Source of the DNA: JABDIP01 sp965237625
GTDB taxonomy: Bacteria > Pseudomonadota > Alphaproteobacteria > DSM-16000 > Inquilinaceae
Reading direction: 5' to 3'
NCBI GenBank assembly: GCA_965237625.1
Contig: CBDEGD010000023.1
Location: 175,170 to 239,169 of the forward strand
DNA: 64,000 bases
The position numbers and the translations under genes are program-made. Below the pieces are notes generated by a model. It ran no database searches and was not told the DNA's origin. It saw nothing but the letters and a program-made list of their open reading frames with translations. Each line of letters starts with the position of its first letter. Position 1 is the first letter of the stretch. This document shows positions 36,842-45,626 of this stretch, one piece after another.

Positions 36842-38002
36842 TCAGCTCTGACCGATCGGCTTCAGCCGGGCGATCGCCTCATCCAGAATGCTGTCCTGCT
36901 TTGAGAAGCAGAACCGGACGACCGTGTTGAGCGGGTCTTCCCGGTAAAACGCGCTGGTCGGGATCGCGGCGACGCCGGCGCTTTCGGTGATGTGGCGGCA
37001 GAAAGCGACATCGTCGCCATCGAATCCGGCCTCGCGCACATCGACATTGACGAAATAGGTGCCGGCACAGGGCAGCACGCTCAACCCGATCTCTTGCAAG
37101 CCGGTCGCCAGCCGATCCCGCTTCGCCTGCATTTCCGCCGACAGCCCGGCGAAATAGGTTTCTTCCTTCGACAGTCCAAAGGCAACGGCGCTTTGCAGGT
37201 TGGGTGGCGTGGTGAACACCAGAAACTGATGCGCCTTGCTGACCGGCGCCAGCAGATCCGGCGCCGCGGTGATGTAGCCGACCTTCCACCCGGTCAGCGA
37301 AAACGTCTTGCCCGCCGAGCCGATCTTCAGGCAACGGTCGCGCATGCCCGGCAGTGTGATCAGCGGGATGTGCGGCCGGCCGTCGAAGACGATGTGCTCA
37401 TAGACCTCGTCGCACACCGCATAGGCGTCGGCGCCCTCGATGAATTCCGCGATCAGGGTCAGTTCCTCCCGACTGAATACCTTGGCCGCCGGGTTGAGCG
37501 GGTTGTTGAGCAGGACGAGTTTGGTCCTGGGCGAAAAGGCGCGCTCCAGATCGGCCCGGTCGAACCGCCAATCCGGCGGCGCCAAGGAGACGTATTTCGG
37601 CACCCCGCCGGCCCGCCGCACCATCGGCGCGTAACAATCGTAGAGCGGCTGGAACAGCACCACCTCGTCGCCGGGCTCGATCAGCCCCAGCAGGCACGCC
37701 GCCAGCGCCTCGGTGGCGCCGGAAGTGACCATCACCTCGCGCTGCCAGTCGACCTCCAACCCGTAGAACCGCCGCCCATGCTCGGCCACCGCCTGCCGCA
37801 GCTCGGGAATTCCCATCATCGGTGGGTACTGGTTCCAGCCGGTCAGCAGGGCGTCGGCGGCCGCCTGAAGCACGTCCTCCGGACCTCGCCCGTCGGGAAA
37901 TCCCTGGCCGAGATTGATCGCGTCATGCTGCAGGGCAAGACGCGACATCACCTCGAACACGGTGGTGCCGGTCTTGGCGAACAGAGCGTTGGCGGGCTTC
38001 AT
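36842..38002 (-). CDS. PLP-dependent aminotransferase, class I/II (YbdL/kynurenine-type)
   Basis: A 386-residue fold-type I aminotransferase. INLGQGFPDGRGPEDVLQAA and NQYPPMMGIPELRQAVAEH are typical of the methionine/kynurenine aminotransferase group; VMVTSGATEALAACLLGL, VLLNNPLNPAAKVF, CDEVYEHIVFDG and SAGKTFSLTGWKVGY (PLP lysine) follow in order. The amino donor cannot be told from sequence. It is upstream of ogt and the Ada-AlkA gene only by strand, not function. Confidence 0.92.
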   Translation of the reverse strand: MKPANALFAKTGTTVFEVMSRLALQHDAINLGQGFPDGRGPEDVLQAAADALLTGWNQYPPMMGIPELRQAVAEHGRRFYGLEVDWQREVMVTSGATEALAACLLGLIEPGDEVVLFQPLYDCYAPMVRRAGGVPKYVSLAPPDWRFDRADLERAFSPRTKLVLLNNPLNPAAKVFSREELTLIAEFIEGADAYAVCDEVYEHIVFDGRPHIPLITLPGMRDRCLKIGSAGKTFSLTGWKVGYITAAPDLLAPVSKAHQFLVFTTPPNLQSAVAFGLSKEETYFAGLSAEMQAKRDRLATGLQEIGLSVLPCAGTYFVNVDVREAGFDGDDVAFCRHITESAGVAAIPTSAFYREDPLNTVVRFCFSKQDSILDEAIARLKPIGQS

Positions 38003-38082
38003 GCGGGCCTCCGGAGCCGAACCTGAGCCCGGTCGTTTAGCCTGCGATGGCGCTTTCGTCCAGGCCCGCGCGGTTCGATCGC

Positions 38083-38589
38083 TTAGGCGAGCGCCAGCAC
38101 GCCCTGGCCATCGGATCCGGTATGGGACCGCTCCAGCCCCAGTAGCGCCGCCTTGGTATCGAGTCCACCGCCGAACCCGGTCAACTTGCCGGTGCTGCCG
38201 ATGACCCGGTGGCAGGGCACCACGATCGGCAGCGGATTGGCGCCGTTGGCGGCTCCGACCGCACGGGATGCGCTGGGCCGGCCGATGGTCTGGGCGATAG
38301 CGCCGTAAGACACAGTCTCACCATAGGGAATGCGGCACAGCGCCCGCCAGACCGAGAGCTGGAACGGCGTTCCCCGTGGCGCCAGGGGAAGGTCGAATTC
38401 GGTCAGTTCCCCGGCAAAGTAGGCGCCGAGTTGCCGCTCGGCTTCGACAAACGGGCCGGGATCCTTGCGCCAGCCGGTTTCGGCCGCCCGTGCCCGGCTG
38501 CCGGTCGGAAAGCTGATCAGGCTGATGCCGTCTTCGTCGCCGGCCAGGAGCAATCGGCCGATCGGACTATCCATGTGGTTGTAGTACAT
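38083..38589 (-). CDS. ogt: Methylated-DNA--protein-cysteine methyltransferase
   Basis: A 168-residue O6-alkylguanine-DNA alkyltransferase. The acceptor Cys126 sits in PIVVPCHRVIG, with SRAVGAANGANPLPI before it and TPFQLSVWRALCRIPYGETV forming the helix-turn-helix. It transfers an alkyl group from guanine to itself, once. The start at 38589 has GGAGAGGGG upstream and overlaps the end of the Ada-AlkA gene by 23 bases, so the two are coupled into one alkylation-repair operon. Confidence 0.94.
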   Translation of the reverse strand: MYYNHMDSPIGRLLLAGDEDGISLISFPTGSRARAAETGWRKDPGPFVEAERQLGAYFAGELTEFDLPLAPRGTPFQLSVWRALCRIPYGETVSYGAIAQTIGRPSASRAVGAANGANPLPIVVPCHRVIGSTGKLTGFGGGLDTKAALLGLERSHTGSDGQGVLALA

Positions 38590-40090
38590 CGCCCCTCTCC
38601 TCAGGCCGCGTTGCCGACACGGCCGACGAATCCCCGGTCGGTTTGTGGACCGCCTCGGCCCGCCATAGATACTGAGCCGCATAGGCCCGCCAGGGGCGCC
38701 ATGCCTCCGCGTGCGCCGACAGTTCCTTCGCGGTCGTCGCGATTCCAAGCGCCTCGGCGCTGCGGATCAATCCCAGATCGGTCGCCGGAAAGGCATCCGG
38801 TTCGTTCAGGGCCCGCATGGCGACATATTGCGCCGTCCAGTTGCCGATGCCGGGCAGCGCCGTAAGCCGACGTTCGAGGGTCTGCGGATCGAGCGCCGCG
38901 TCGAAGGTCACATCGCCGCTGCAGACCGCCTCTGCCAACGCCCGGATCGTTCGGGCGCGGGCCTTGGGCAACCCGATGGAGCCGACATCCGCCTCCGCCA
39001 GCGCGGCCGGGGTAGGAAACAGGATTATCGGGCCATCACTTACCGACAACCGCTCACCGAACGCCTCGGCCAAACGTCCGGACAGGGTCGACGCCCCTTT
39101 GACCGTGACCTGCTGGCCCAGAATGGCACGGATCGCCAGCTCGAACCCGTCCCAGGCCCCGGGCAGGCGCAATCCGGGATGGGCGGCCAGCGTCGGCGCC
39201 AGGGCCGGATCGCGGCGGAGATGGGACGCGATGTCTTCCGGATCGGCCGCCAGATCGAAGATGCGCCGGACCCGCTCGACGATATGGAACAACGGTCGCG
39301 AGTCCGGAAACACGACCTGCAGCATCAAGGCGCTTTCGCCCTGGATCGGGCGGATGTGAATCTGTCCGACTTCACCATCGACGGCGATCGTCCGCCGGTA
39401 TCCGCTGCGATCGGCTGCTTCCACCCCGGGGGTGGCGCGCATGGCGAAATAGTCGGCGATGGAATTCCAGTCGAAGGGCTGCCGATAGGGCAGTTTCAAC
39501 ACAAAATCGCTGCCGGATTTCCGAAGGGCCGATCCTCGCCGCAGCGCGCTGGGGGGACAGCCATAGCTCCCCCGGAACGCGGCGTTGAACCGGCGAATGC
39601 TGCCGAACCCAGAGGACAGCGCGATCTGGGCCAAGGGCAGGTCCGTCTCGTTGATCAGCTTCTTGGCGAACAGCAGGCGGCGGGTACCGGCGACCGCGCG
39701 GGGCGACGCGCCCAGATGCTTGCGGAACAGGCGCGACAGGTGCCGCGGCCCAACGCCAAGCCGGTCGGCCAACTGTTCCACTGTCCCGTCGCCATCCAAG
39801 GCGCCATCGCCGATGAGCCGCAGCCCGCGCGACACCGTAGCCGCGGTGCCGAACCACGCCGGCGAGCCGGGCGCCGCTTCCGGCCGGCATCTGAGACAGG
39901 GCCGAAACCCGGCCTCCGCCGCCGCGGCCGCCGTCGGATAGAACCGAACGTTTTTGGCCTTGGGCGGCCGCACCGAACAGATCGGCCGGCAGTAGATGCC
40001 GGTCGTCACCACGCCGATGAAAAAGCGCCCGTCAAAACGCGCATCCCGCGCGAGCCGCGCCCGTTCACAGATTTCAGGGTCCAGTATCAT
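38567..40090 (-). CDS. Ada N-terminal domain/AraC/AlkA fusion: DNA-3-methyladenine glycosylase
   Basis: A 507-residue three-part protein. Residues 1-75: an Ada-type zinc domain with Cys34, Cys38, Cys65, Cys68 (GIYCRPICSVRPPKAKNVRF and CLRCRPE), which accepts methyl groups from phosphotriesters and switches the regulator on. Residues about 80-185: AraC-type helix-turn-helix pair. Residues about 195-480: AlkA domain with LPGIGNWTAQYVAMRAL (helix-hairpin-helix) and FPATDLGL (catalytic Asp). The Ada C-terminal methyltransferase domain is absent and is supplied separately by the overlapping ogt. The ATG at 40090 aligns with the Ada N-terminus. A sensor, regulator and glycosylase in one. Confidence 0.92.
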   Translation of the reverse strand: MILDPEICERARLARDARFDGRFFIGVVTTGIYCRPICSVRPPKAKNVRFYPTAAAAAEAGFRPCLRCRPEAAPGSPAWFGTAATVSRGLRLIGDGALDGDGTVEQLADRLGVGPRHLSRLFRKHLGASPRAVAGTRRLLFAKKLINETDLPLAQIALSSGFGSIRRFNAAFRGSYGCPPSALRRGSALRKSGSDFVLKLPYRQPFDWNSIADYFAMRATPGVEAADRSGYRRTIAVDGEVGQIHIRPIQGESALMLQVVFPDSRPLFHIVERVRRIFDLAADPEDIASHLRRDPALAPTLAAHPGLRLPGAWDGFELAIRAILGQQVTVKGASTLSGRLAEAFGERLSVSDGPIILFPTPAALAEADVGSIGLPKARARTIRALAEAVCSGDVTFDAALDPQTLERRLTALPGIGNWTAQYVAMRALNEPDAFPATDLGLIRSAEALGIATTAKELSAHAEAWRPWRAYAAQYLWRAEAVHKPTGDSSAVSATRPEERGDVLQPHG

Positions 40091-40230
40091 TCGTCCAACC
40101 GTGGTTTTCGTGATCTCAGAAAACCAATAATACCGCCATTGAGCGGTCGCGTCTGGTCGCTTTCGGACCACGTTCGCCGGGTGAGGGGTTTGGCGCAGAG
40201 GCGCTGAGGAACAAACCCAACAACACCTCC

Positions 40231-40319
40231 GTCATTCCCGCGAAGGCGAGAATTCAGGGATCACCATCGCGACGCCCTCAGCATCGGGAAATCTGGATTC
40301 CCGCCTTCTCGGGAATGAC
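40231..40319. repeat. Palindromic intergenic repeat, copy 1 (GTCATTCCCGCG family)
   Basis: GTCATTCCCGCGAAGGCG at the left and its near-reverse complement at the right form an 89-bp hairpin. A second copy in the same orientation, at 42229-42317, shares most positions, including GGGATCACCA and ATCTGGATTCCCGCCTTC. The two copies flank the SLC13 gene. Confidence 0.75.
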
Positions 40320-40370
40320 GATGGAATTATTGCAGTTATCTCTGTGACTCCCTGTTCATCAACCTGCCGC

Positions 40371-42143
40371 TCACAGCGGCCAGACGATCAGCAGCAGCGG
40401 GATGGCGGTGGCGATGACCAGGATTTCCAGGGGCAGGCCGACACGCCAGTAATCGCCGAACTCATAGCCGCCGGGGCCCATGATCAGGGTGTTGTTCTGG
40501 TGGCCGATCGGGGTCAGGAAGGCGCAGGAGGCGCCGATCGCCACCGCCATCAGGAACGGGTCGGCGCTGACCCCCATGCGCTGGGCGATGCCGGCGGCGA
40601 TCGGCGCCATGACCACGGCGGTGGCGGCGTTGTTCATGACATCCGACAGGGTCATGGATGCAACCAGCACGATGGTCAGGATCGCCCAGGGCGGGAAGTC
40701 GCCGGCCAGCGACAGGATGCCGTCGGCGATCAGCGCGGTGCCGCCGGTGGCGCCCAGCGCCCCGCCGACCGGGATCATCGCTCCCAATAGCACGATCACC
40801 GGCCAGTCGATGGCGTCGTAGACCTCGCGCGGAGTGAGCAGATTGCCGAGGATCATGATCAGTAGCGCGCCCAGCAGCGCCACCGGCACCGACAGCAACC
40901 CGGTCGCCGCCAGCGCGATGGCGCCGGCGAACAGGATCAGCGGCATGAAGGTGCGGGCGCCGGACAGGCGCAGCCCCCGCTCCGCCAGCGGCAGGCAGCC
41001 GATCAGGCCGAGATTGTCCTGGATCGCCTCGCTGTCGCCCTGCAGCAGCAACACGTCGCCGGCGCGCAGAGTGACGTTGCGGATGCGCTTGCGAACCGGC
41101 TGGCCTTCCCGGGCCACCGCCAGCAGATCGATGCCGAAACGGCGGCGGAGATGGAACGCGGCGGCAGAGTTGCCCACGAGGCGCGCGCCCGGCGCCAGCA
41201 CCGCCTCCACATGGATCAGATCTTCGTCCTTCAGGGATTCGCGCAAGCCCAGCGGGTCGACCACCAGCTCAAGCTTGTCCTCCTTGGTCAGCTCCGGCAG
41301 GGCATCCGGGTCAAGCTCCATCAGCAGAAAGTCGCCGGCGCGGATACGGTGACGGCGGCCATGGGTCACCGCCCCCTTGCCGTCGCGGATCAGCCCGAAG
41401 ATATGCGCCTCGGATTTCAGGGAGCGCTCGAAACCGGCGATGGTCTGGCCGACCGCCGGGGACTCCGCCGTGACCTTGAATTCGGCGACATAATCGTCGA
41501 TCTGAAACAGCGGCGTGCCATCATCGCCTGTACGCCCACGTGGCAACAGCCGCCACCCGATGAACAGCAGATAGCCGACACCGACCAGTACGATGGGCAG
41601 GCCGATCGGGCTGAAGGAGAACATGCCGAAGGGCTCGCCGGCGATCTCCGCACGGTAGGCGGCGACGATGATGTTTGGCGGCGTGCCGATCAGGGTGACC
41701 AGCCCGCCGAGGATCGAGCCGAAGGCCACCGGCATCAGCAGCCGCGACGGCGGATCGCCATTGGCCCGGGCGATCTGCATGGCGACCGGCATCATCAGCG
41801 CCAGGGCGCCTACATTGTTCATGAACATGGACAGCACGGCGGCCAGCCCGACGACCGCGCCCTGCTGGGCATATCGACCGCTGATGGTGTTCGACACCGC
41901 CTCGCCGATGCGCTGGACGATGCCCGAGGTGACGAAGGCCCGCGTCACCGCCAGCACCACCGCCACCACCACGACCGCCGGATGCCCGAACCCGTCGAAA
42001 GCATCGGCCATCGGCACCACGCCGGCCACCACGCAGGCGACCAGCGCCATCGCCGCCACCACGTCGTAACGCCAGCGACCCCAGACGAACAGCACCATCG
42101 CCGCCGCCAGGATCGCGAACACGACCCCCTGTTCGAATTCCAT
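40371..42143 (-). CDS. SLC13-family (DASS) permease with two TrkA-C domains
   Basis: A 590-residue protein. The ATG at 42143 has GGAGG upstream; a longer frame would read into the adjacent repeat. N-terminal helices include MNNVGALALMMPVAMQIA and GGLVTLIGTPPNIIVAAYR (DASS motif). The middle (about 205-390) is two RCK_C/TrkA-C domains (QTIAGFERSLKSEAHIFGLI and HLRRRFGIDLLAVAREGQ). C-terminal helices contain VMNNAATAVVMAPIA and FLTPIGHQNNTLIMGPGGY. Such proteins carry dicarboxylates, sulfate or similar anions; the TrkA-C insert suggests ligand gating. Confidence 0.92.
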   Translation of the reverse strand: MEFEQGVVFAILAAAMVLFVWGRWRYDVVAAMALVACVVAGVVPMADAFDGFGHPAVVVVAVVLAVTRAFVTSGIVQRIGEAVSNTISGRYAQQGAVVGLAAVLSMFMNNVGALALMMPVAMQIARANGDPPSRLLMPVAFGSILGGLVTLIGTPPNIIVAAYRAEIAGEPFGMFSFSPIGLPIVLVGVGYLLFIGWRLLPRGRTGDDGTPLFQIDDYVAEFKVTAESPAVGQTIAGFERSLKSEAHIFGLIRDGKGAVTHGRRHRIRAGDFLLMELDPDALPELTKEDKLELVVDPLGLRESLKDEDLIHVEAVLAPGARLVGNSAAAFHLRRRFGIDLLAVAREGQPVRKRIRNVTLRAGDVLLLQGDSEAIQDNLGLIGCLPLAERGLRLSGARTFMPLILFAGAIALAATGLLSVPVALLGALLIMILGNLLTPREVYDAIDWPVIVLLGAMIPVGGALGATGGTALIADGILSLAGDFPPWAILTIVLVASMTLSDVMNNAATAVVMAPIAAGIAQRMGVSADPFLMAVAIGASCAFLTPIGHQNNTLIMGPGGYEFGDYWRVGLPLEILVIATAIPLLLIVWPL

Positions 42144-42228
42144 GTCCCGGCCTCCGCACGCCGATCCTGGTTCGGTAATGTCACCAAACAGGCACAGAGC
42201 GGCCCGGAAAAGAAGAAATTTCTCGGCT

Positions 42229-42317
42229 GTCATTCCCGCGAAGACGGGAATCCAGGGATCACCAGAGTGAAGCACTCAGTATCGGGGAATCTGGATTCCC
42301 GCCTTCGCGGGAATGAC
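42229..42317. repeat. Palindromic intergenic repeat, copy 2 (GTCATTCCCGCG family)
   Basis: Same sequence family and orientation as 40231-40319, with arms GTCATTCCCGCG and CGCGGGAATGAC. It takes up part of the 345-bp gap between the SLC13 gene and dihydropyrimidinase; the rest of that gap holds the RutR-like palindrome and no gene. Confidence 0.75.
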
Positions 42318-42386
42318 GATGGCGTTGTTGCGACCAGTGTCTCCCTTGTTCTCCCCTTTGTCTTGCCGCAAGGACTGCGCTAGGCT

Positions 42387-42402
42387 TTGACCGAACGGTC
42401 AG
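42387..42402 (+). promoter_or_regulatory. RutR-like operator before dihydropyrimidinase
   Basis: TTGACCGAACGGTCAG is a near-perfect palindrome matching the RutR consensus TTGACCAnnTGGTCAA in both half-sites (TTGACC / GGTCA). It lies about 87 bases before the hydA start. A sister site with the same TGACC-N4-GGTCA core lies between preT and the RutR-like gene at 59584. Confidence 0.65.
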
Positions 42403-42488
42403 GTTCCGCCGCATGCGCGACAGTTTCTGCGGACCATCCAGCAACGGAAAACCCGGAGATCCGGGTCCTGAGGGGGAGCAATCAAGCG

Positions 42489-43943
42489 ATGTCTACGGTG
42501 ATCAAGGGCGGTACCATCGTCACGGCGGACCGCACATGGCAGGCCGATGTGCTGATCGAGGGCGACACCATCGCCCGGATCGGGCCCAAACTGTCCGGCG
42601 ACACGGTGCTGGACGCCAGCGATTGCTATGTCATGCCCGGCGGCATCGACCCGCACACCCATATGGAAATGCCCTTCATGGGCACCCATTCAGCCGATAA
42701 TTTCGAGAGCGGCACCCGCGCCGGCCTGTCCGGCGGCACCACCATGATCGTCGATTTCTGCCTTGCCGCGCCGGACCAGTCGCTGTTGGAGGCACTGGCG
42801 CAATGGCGGCAGAAATCCTCCAACGCCTGCGCCGATTATTCCTACCACATGGCGATCACCTGGTGGTCGCAGCAGGTCTTCGACGAGATGGCCGAGGTGG
42901 TCGACCGCGGCATCAACACCTTCAAGCATTTCATGGCCTACAAGGGCGCGCTGATGGTCGACGACGACGAGATGTATGCGTCGTTCCAGCGCTGCGGCGC
43001 CCTCGGCGGCATGCCGCTGGTGCATGCGGAGAACGGCGACGTGGTCGCCCATCTGCAGCAGAAATACCTGGAGATGGGGGTCACCGGGCCGGAGGGCCAT
43101 TCCTATTCCCGACCTCCGGAAGTCGAAGGCGAGGCTTGCAACCGGGCGATCATGATCGCCGACATGGCCAATGTGCCGCTCTACATCGTGCATACCTCCT
43201 GCGAGCAGGCCCACGAAGCGATCCGCCGGGCCCGGCAGAAGGGCATGCGGGTCTATGGCGAGCCCCTGATCCAGCATCTGGTGCTGGACGATAGCGAGTA
43301 TCAGAACCCGGACTGGACCCACGCCGCCCGCCGGGTGATGTCGCCGCCCTTCCGCAACAAGGCGCATCAGGACAGCCTGTGGGCGGGCTTGCAGGCCGGC
43401 AGCCTGCAGGTGGTCGCCACCGACCATTGCTCCTTCACCACCGAGCAGAAGAAGATGGGGCTGGGCGATTTCACCCAGATCCCGAACGGCACCGGCGGGC
43501 TTGAAGACCGTATGCCGTTGTTGTGGACCCACGGCGTGGCCACCGGCCGGCTGACGCCGAACGAGTTCGTTGCCGTCACCTCAACCAACATCGCCCGCAT
43601 CCTCAACATGTATCCCAAGAAGGGCGCGGTGCTGGAAGGCGCGGATGCCGATCTGGTGGTCTGGGACCCGAAGAAGAGCAAGACCATCACCGCGGACAAG
43701 CAGCAATCGGTGATCGACTACAACGTCTTCGAGGGCAAGCAAGTCACCGGCCTGCCCCGCTACACCCTGACGAGGGGCAAGGTGGCGGTCGAGGACGGCG
43801 ATATGAAAGCCGAACCCGGCCACGGCCAATTCGTCCCCCGCGACCCCTACCCGGCCGTCAACAAGGCGCTGTCGACCTGGAAGGAACTGACCGCTCCGCG
43901 CCAGGTGGTACGCAAGGCGGAGAACATTCCGGCGGGGGTTTAG
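42489..43943 (+). CDS. hydA: Dihydropyrimidinase (D-hydantoinase)
   Basis: A 484-residue amidohydrolase that opens dihydrouracil or dihydrothymine to the N-carbamoyl-beta-amino acid. Metal ligands: GGIDPHTHMEMPFMG (His56, His58), the carboxylated Lys152 in AYKGALMV, and VHAENGDVVAHLQQ further on. The start at 42489 has a GGGGGAG stretch upstream. It is the second step of the pathway whose first step (PreT/PreA) and third step (the M20 amidohydrolase) lie in the operon at 51-59.5 kb. A restriction island follows directly. Confidence 0.93.
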   Translation: MSTVIKGGTIVTADRTWQADVLIEGDTIARIGPKLSGDTVLDASDCYVMPGGIDPHTHMEMPFMGTHSADNFESGTRAGLSGGTTMIVDFCLAAPDQSLLEALAQWRQKSSNACADYSYHMAITWWSQQVFDEMAEVVDRGINTFKHFMAYKGALMVDDDEMYASFQRCGALGGMPLVHAENGDVVAHLQQKYLEMGVTGPEGHSYSRPPEVEGEACNRAIMIADMANVPLYIVHTSCEQAHEAIRRARQKGMRVYGEPLIQHLVLDDSEYQNPDWTHAARRVMSPPFRNKAHQDSLWAGLQAGSLQVVATDHCSFTTEQKKMGLGDFTQIPNGTGGLEDRMPLLWTHGVATGRLTPNEFVAVTSTNIARILNMYPKKGAVLEGADADLVVWDPKKSKTITADKQQSVIDYNVFEGKQVTGLPRYTLTRGKVAVEDGDMKAEPGHGQFVPRDPYPAVNKALSTWKELTAPRQVVRKAENIPAGV

Positions 43944-44029
43944 ACGAGCCACCTACTTGGGCATTTGGGGTGCAGCCAATGGCGGCAATCTGAATCGCAA
44001 TTCTTGGCCAAATACGGCTGCGGAGCCCT

Positions 44030-44446
44030 ATGGCTGACACCCTCACGAAGGCGGAGAGATCTGAACGCATGAGTCGCGTCCGGGGACGTGACACCAAGCC
44101 TGAGATGATTGTCCGGCGCATGGTGCATGCCATGGGCTACCGGTACCGCTTGCATCGCCGCGACCTTCCGGGTACACCAGATATGGTGTTTTCCCATCGA
44201 CGGAAGGCTATATTTGTCCATGGGTGCTATTGGCACCGTCACCCTGATCCAAACTGCAAACTCGCGCGCGAGCCCAAGTCCAGACTCGATTTCTGGCTCC
44301 CCAAACTTGAGGGCAATCGAATGCGCGATGAGAAGAACATGCGGAGGCTTCAGGAGATGGGTTGGCGGGTTTTTGTTGTGTGGGAATGCCAGATGAGCGA
44401 TAAAAGAGAACTAAACAAGAACATTTGTCGCTTTCTGGAGAACTGA
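44030..44446 (+). CDS. vsr: Very short patch repair endonuclease
   Basis: A 138-residue Vsr endonuclease that nicks beside T in T:G mismatches left by deamination of 5-methylcytosine. Catalytic Asp51 (LPGTPDMVF), His64 and His69 (VHGCYWHRHPDPNC, also part of the zinc site) fall at the same numbers as in E. coli Vsr. It is less GC-rich than the flanking genes and abuts the methyltransferase gene by a single base, so it is the repair partner of that enzyme. Confidence 0.95.
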   Translation: MADTLTKAERSERMSRVRGRDTKPEMIVRRMVHAMGYRYRLHRRDLPGTPDMVFSHRRKAIFVHGCYWHRHPDPNCKLAREPKSRLDFWLPKLEGNRMRDEKNMRRLQEMGWRVFVVWECQMSDKRELNKNICRFLEN

Positions 44447-44447
44447 C

Positions 44448-45626
44448 ATGCGCTCGCTGGAATTGTTCGCCGGTGCTGGCGGCCTTGGAATGGGCGTGTG
44501 TCAGGCTGGCTTCAAACCTGCGGCGGTCATTGAATGGGACCGATACTGCTGCGACACGATTCGGGAGAATCAGGATCGCGAATTCCACCCCTTGGTTGAA
44601 TGGCCCCTTATTGAGGGCGACGTCAGGGATCAGGACTTTCGTCAGCATGAATCAAGGATCGATTTGGTTACTGGCGGGCCACCTTGCCAACCATTCTCTC
44701 TGGGTGGAAAGCATCGTGCGCACCAGGATCATAGGGACATGTTTTCGGAGGCAGTGCGAGCAGTTCGTGAGATTTGCCCCCGTGCGTTTGTATTTGAGAA
44801 TGTCAAAGGACTAACCCGGGCTGCCTTTGCCAACTATTTTGAGTATATCCGCCTCCAAATGACGCACCCAGAAGTCACGAAAAAGATCGGCGAAGATTGG
44901 GAAGGCCATCTGTCGAGACTTGAAAATCATCATACCGAAGGTACTCACGACGGCCTGGATTACAGGGTTGTCACACGAGTTCTAAATGCCGCCGACTATG
45001 GCGTGCCTCAACGCAGAGAAAGAGTGTTCTTTGTCGGATTTCGGTCTGATCTGAATATTGAGTGGACCTTTCCTTCCGCGACTCATTCACTCGACGCCTT
45101 GCTATGGCGACAGTTTGAGACCTCGGATTATTGGGATAGGCACGAAGTGAGATGGTCCGAAAGAAGAGTGAGCGAGCGACAGCGACAACGAATTGCCAAA
45201 GTCAGGTTCAAGCCTCATCTTGCGCCGTGGCAAACAGTTCGGGACGCACTAACCGGATTGAATGACCCCGAGTTGGATCAAGACGGAAATCACGAACACT
45301 TGAATCACGTCTTTCAGAGTGGCGCCCGCAGTTATCCTGGACACACAGGTAGTCCACTTGATGAGCCGGCGAAGACGCTAAAGGCAGGCGTTCATGGTGT
45401 ACCTGGCGGAGAGAATATGCTTCTTCGTCCGAACGGCAGAGTTAGGTACTTTTCGGTTAGGGAAAGCGCCCGGCTGCAGACTTTTCCTGACAACTTCCTT
45501 TTTCATGGCTCTTGGACTGAAACTATGCGGCAACTCGGAAATGCGGTCCCAATCAAGCTTGCGGAGACTGTAGCTAGCTCAGTAAATTCCAAGCTATCAG
45601 CCATCTACCAATCCAATATTCCATAA
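44448..45626 (+). CDS. DNA (cytosine-5-)-methyltransferase of a type II restriction-modification system
   Basis: A 392-residue m5C methyltransferase: motif I LELFAGAGGLGMG, motif IV GGPPCQPFS with catalytic Cys80, motif VI FENVKGL, motif VIII QRRERVFFVGF, motif X RQLGNAVP. The target-recognition region between VIII and IX is about 100 residues. It protects host DNA from the endonuclease encoded next. Its stop overlaps that gene's start by one base. Composition is distinctly less GC-rich than the flanks, which suggests acquisition by transfer. Confidence 0.95.
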   Translation: MRSLELFAGAGGLGMGVCQAGFKPAAVIEWDRYCCDTIRENQDREFHPLVEWPLIEGDVRDQDFRQHESRIDLVTGGPPCQPFSLGGKHRAHQDHRDMFSEAVRAVREICPRAFVFENVKGLTRAAFANYFEYIRLQMTHPEVTKKIGEDWEGHLSRLENHHTEGTHDGLDYRVVTRVLNAADYGVPQRRERVFFVGFRSDLNIEWTFPSATHSLDALLWRQFETSDYWDRHEVRWSERRVSERQRQRIAKVRFKPHLAPWQTVRDALTGLNDPELDQDGNHEHLNHVFQSGARSYPGHTGSPLDEPAKTLKAGVHGVPGGENMLLRPNGRVRYFSVRESARLQTFPDNFLFHGSWTETMRQLGNAVPIKLAETVASSVNSKLSAIYQSNIP

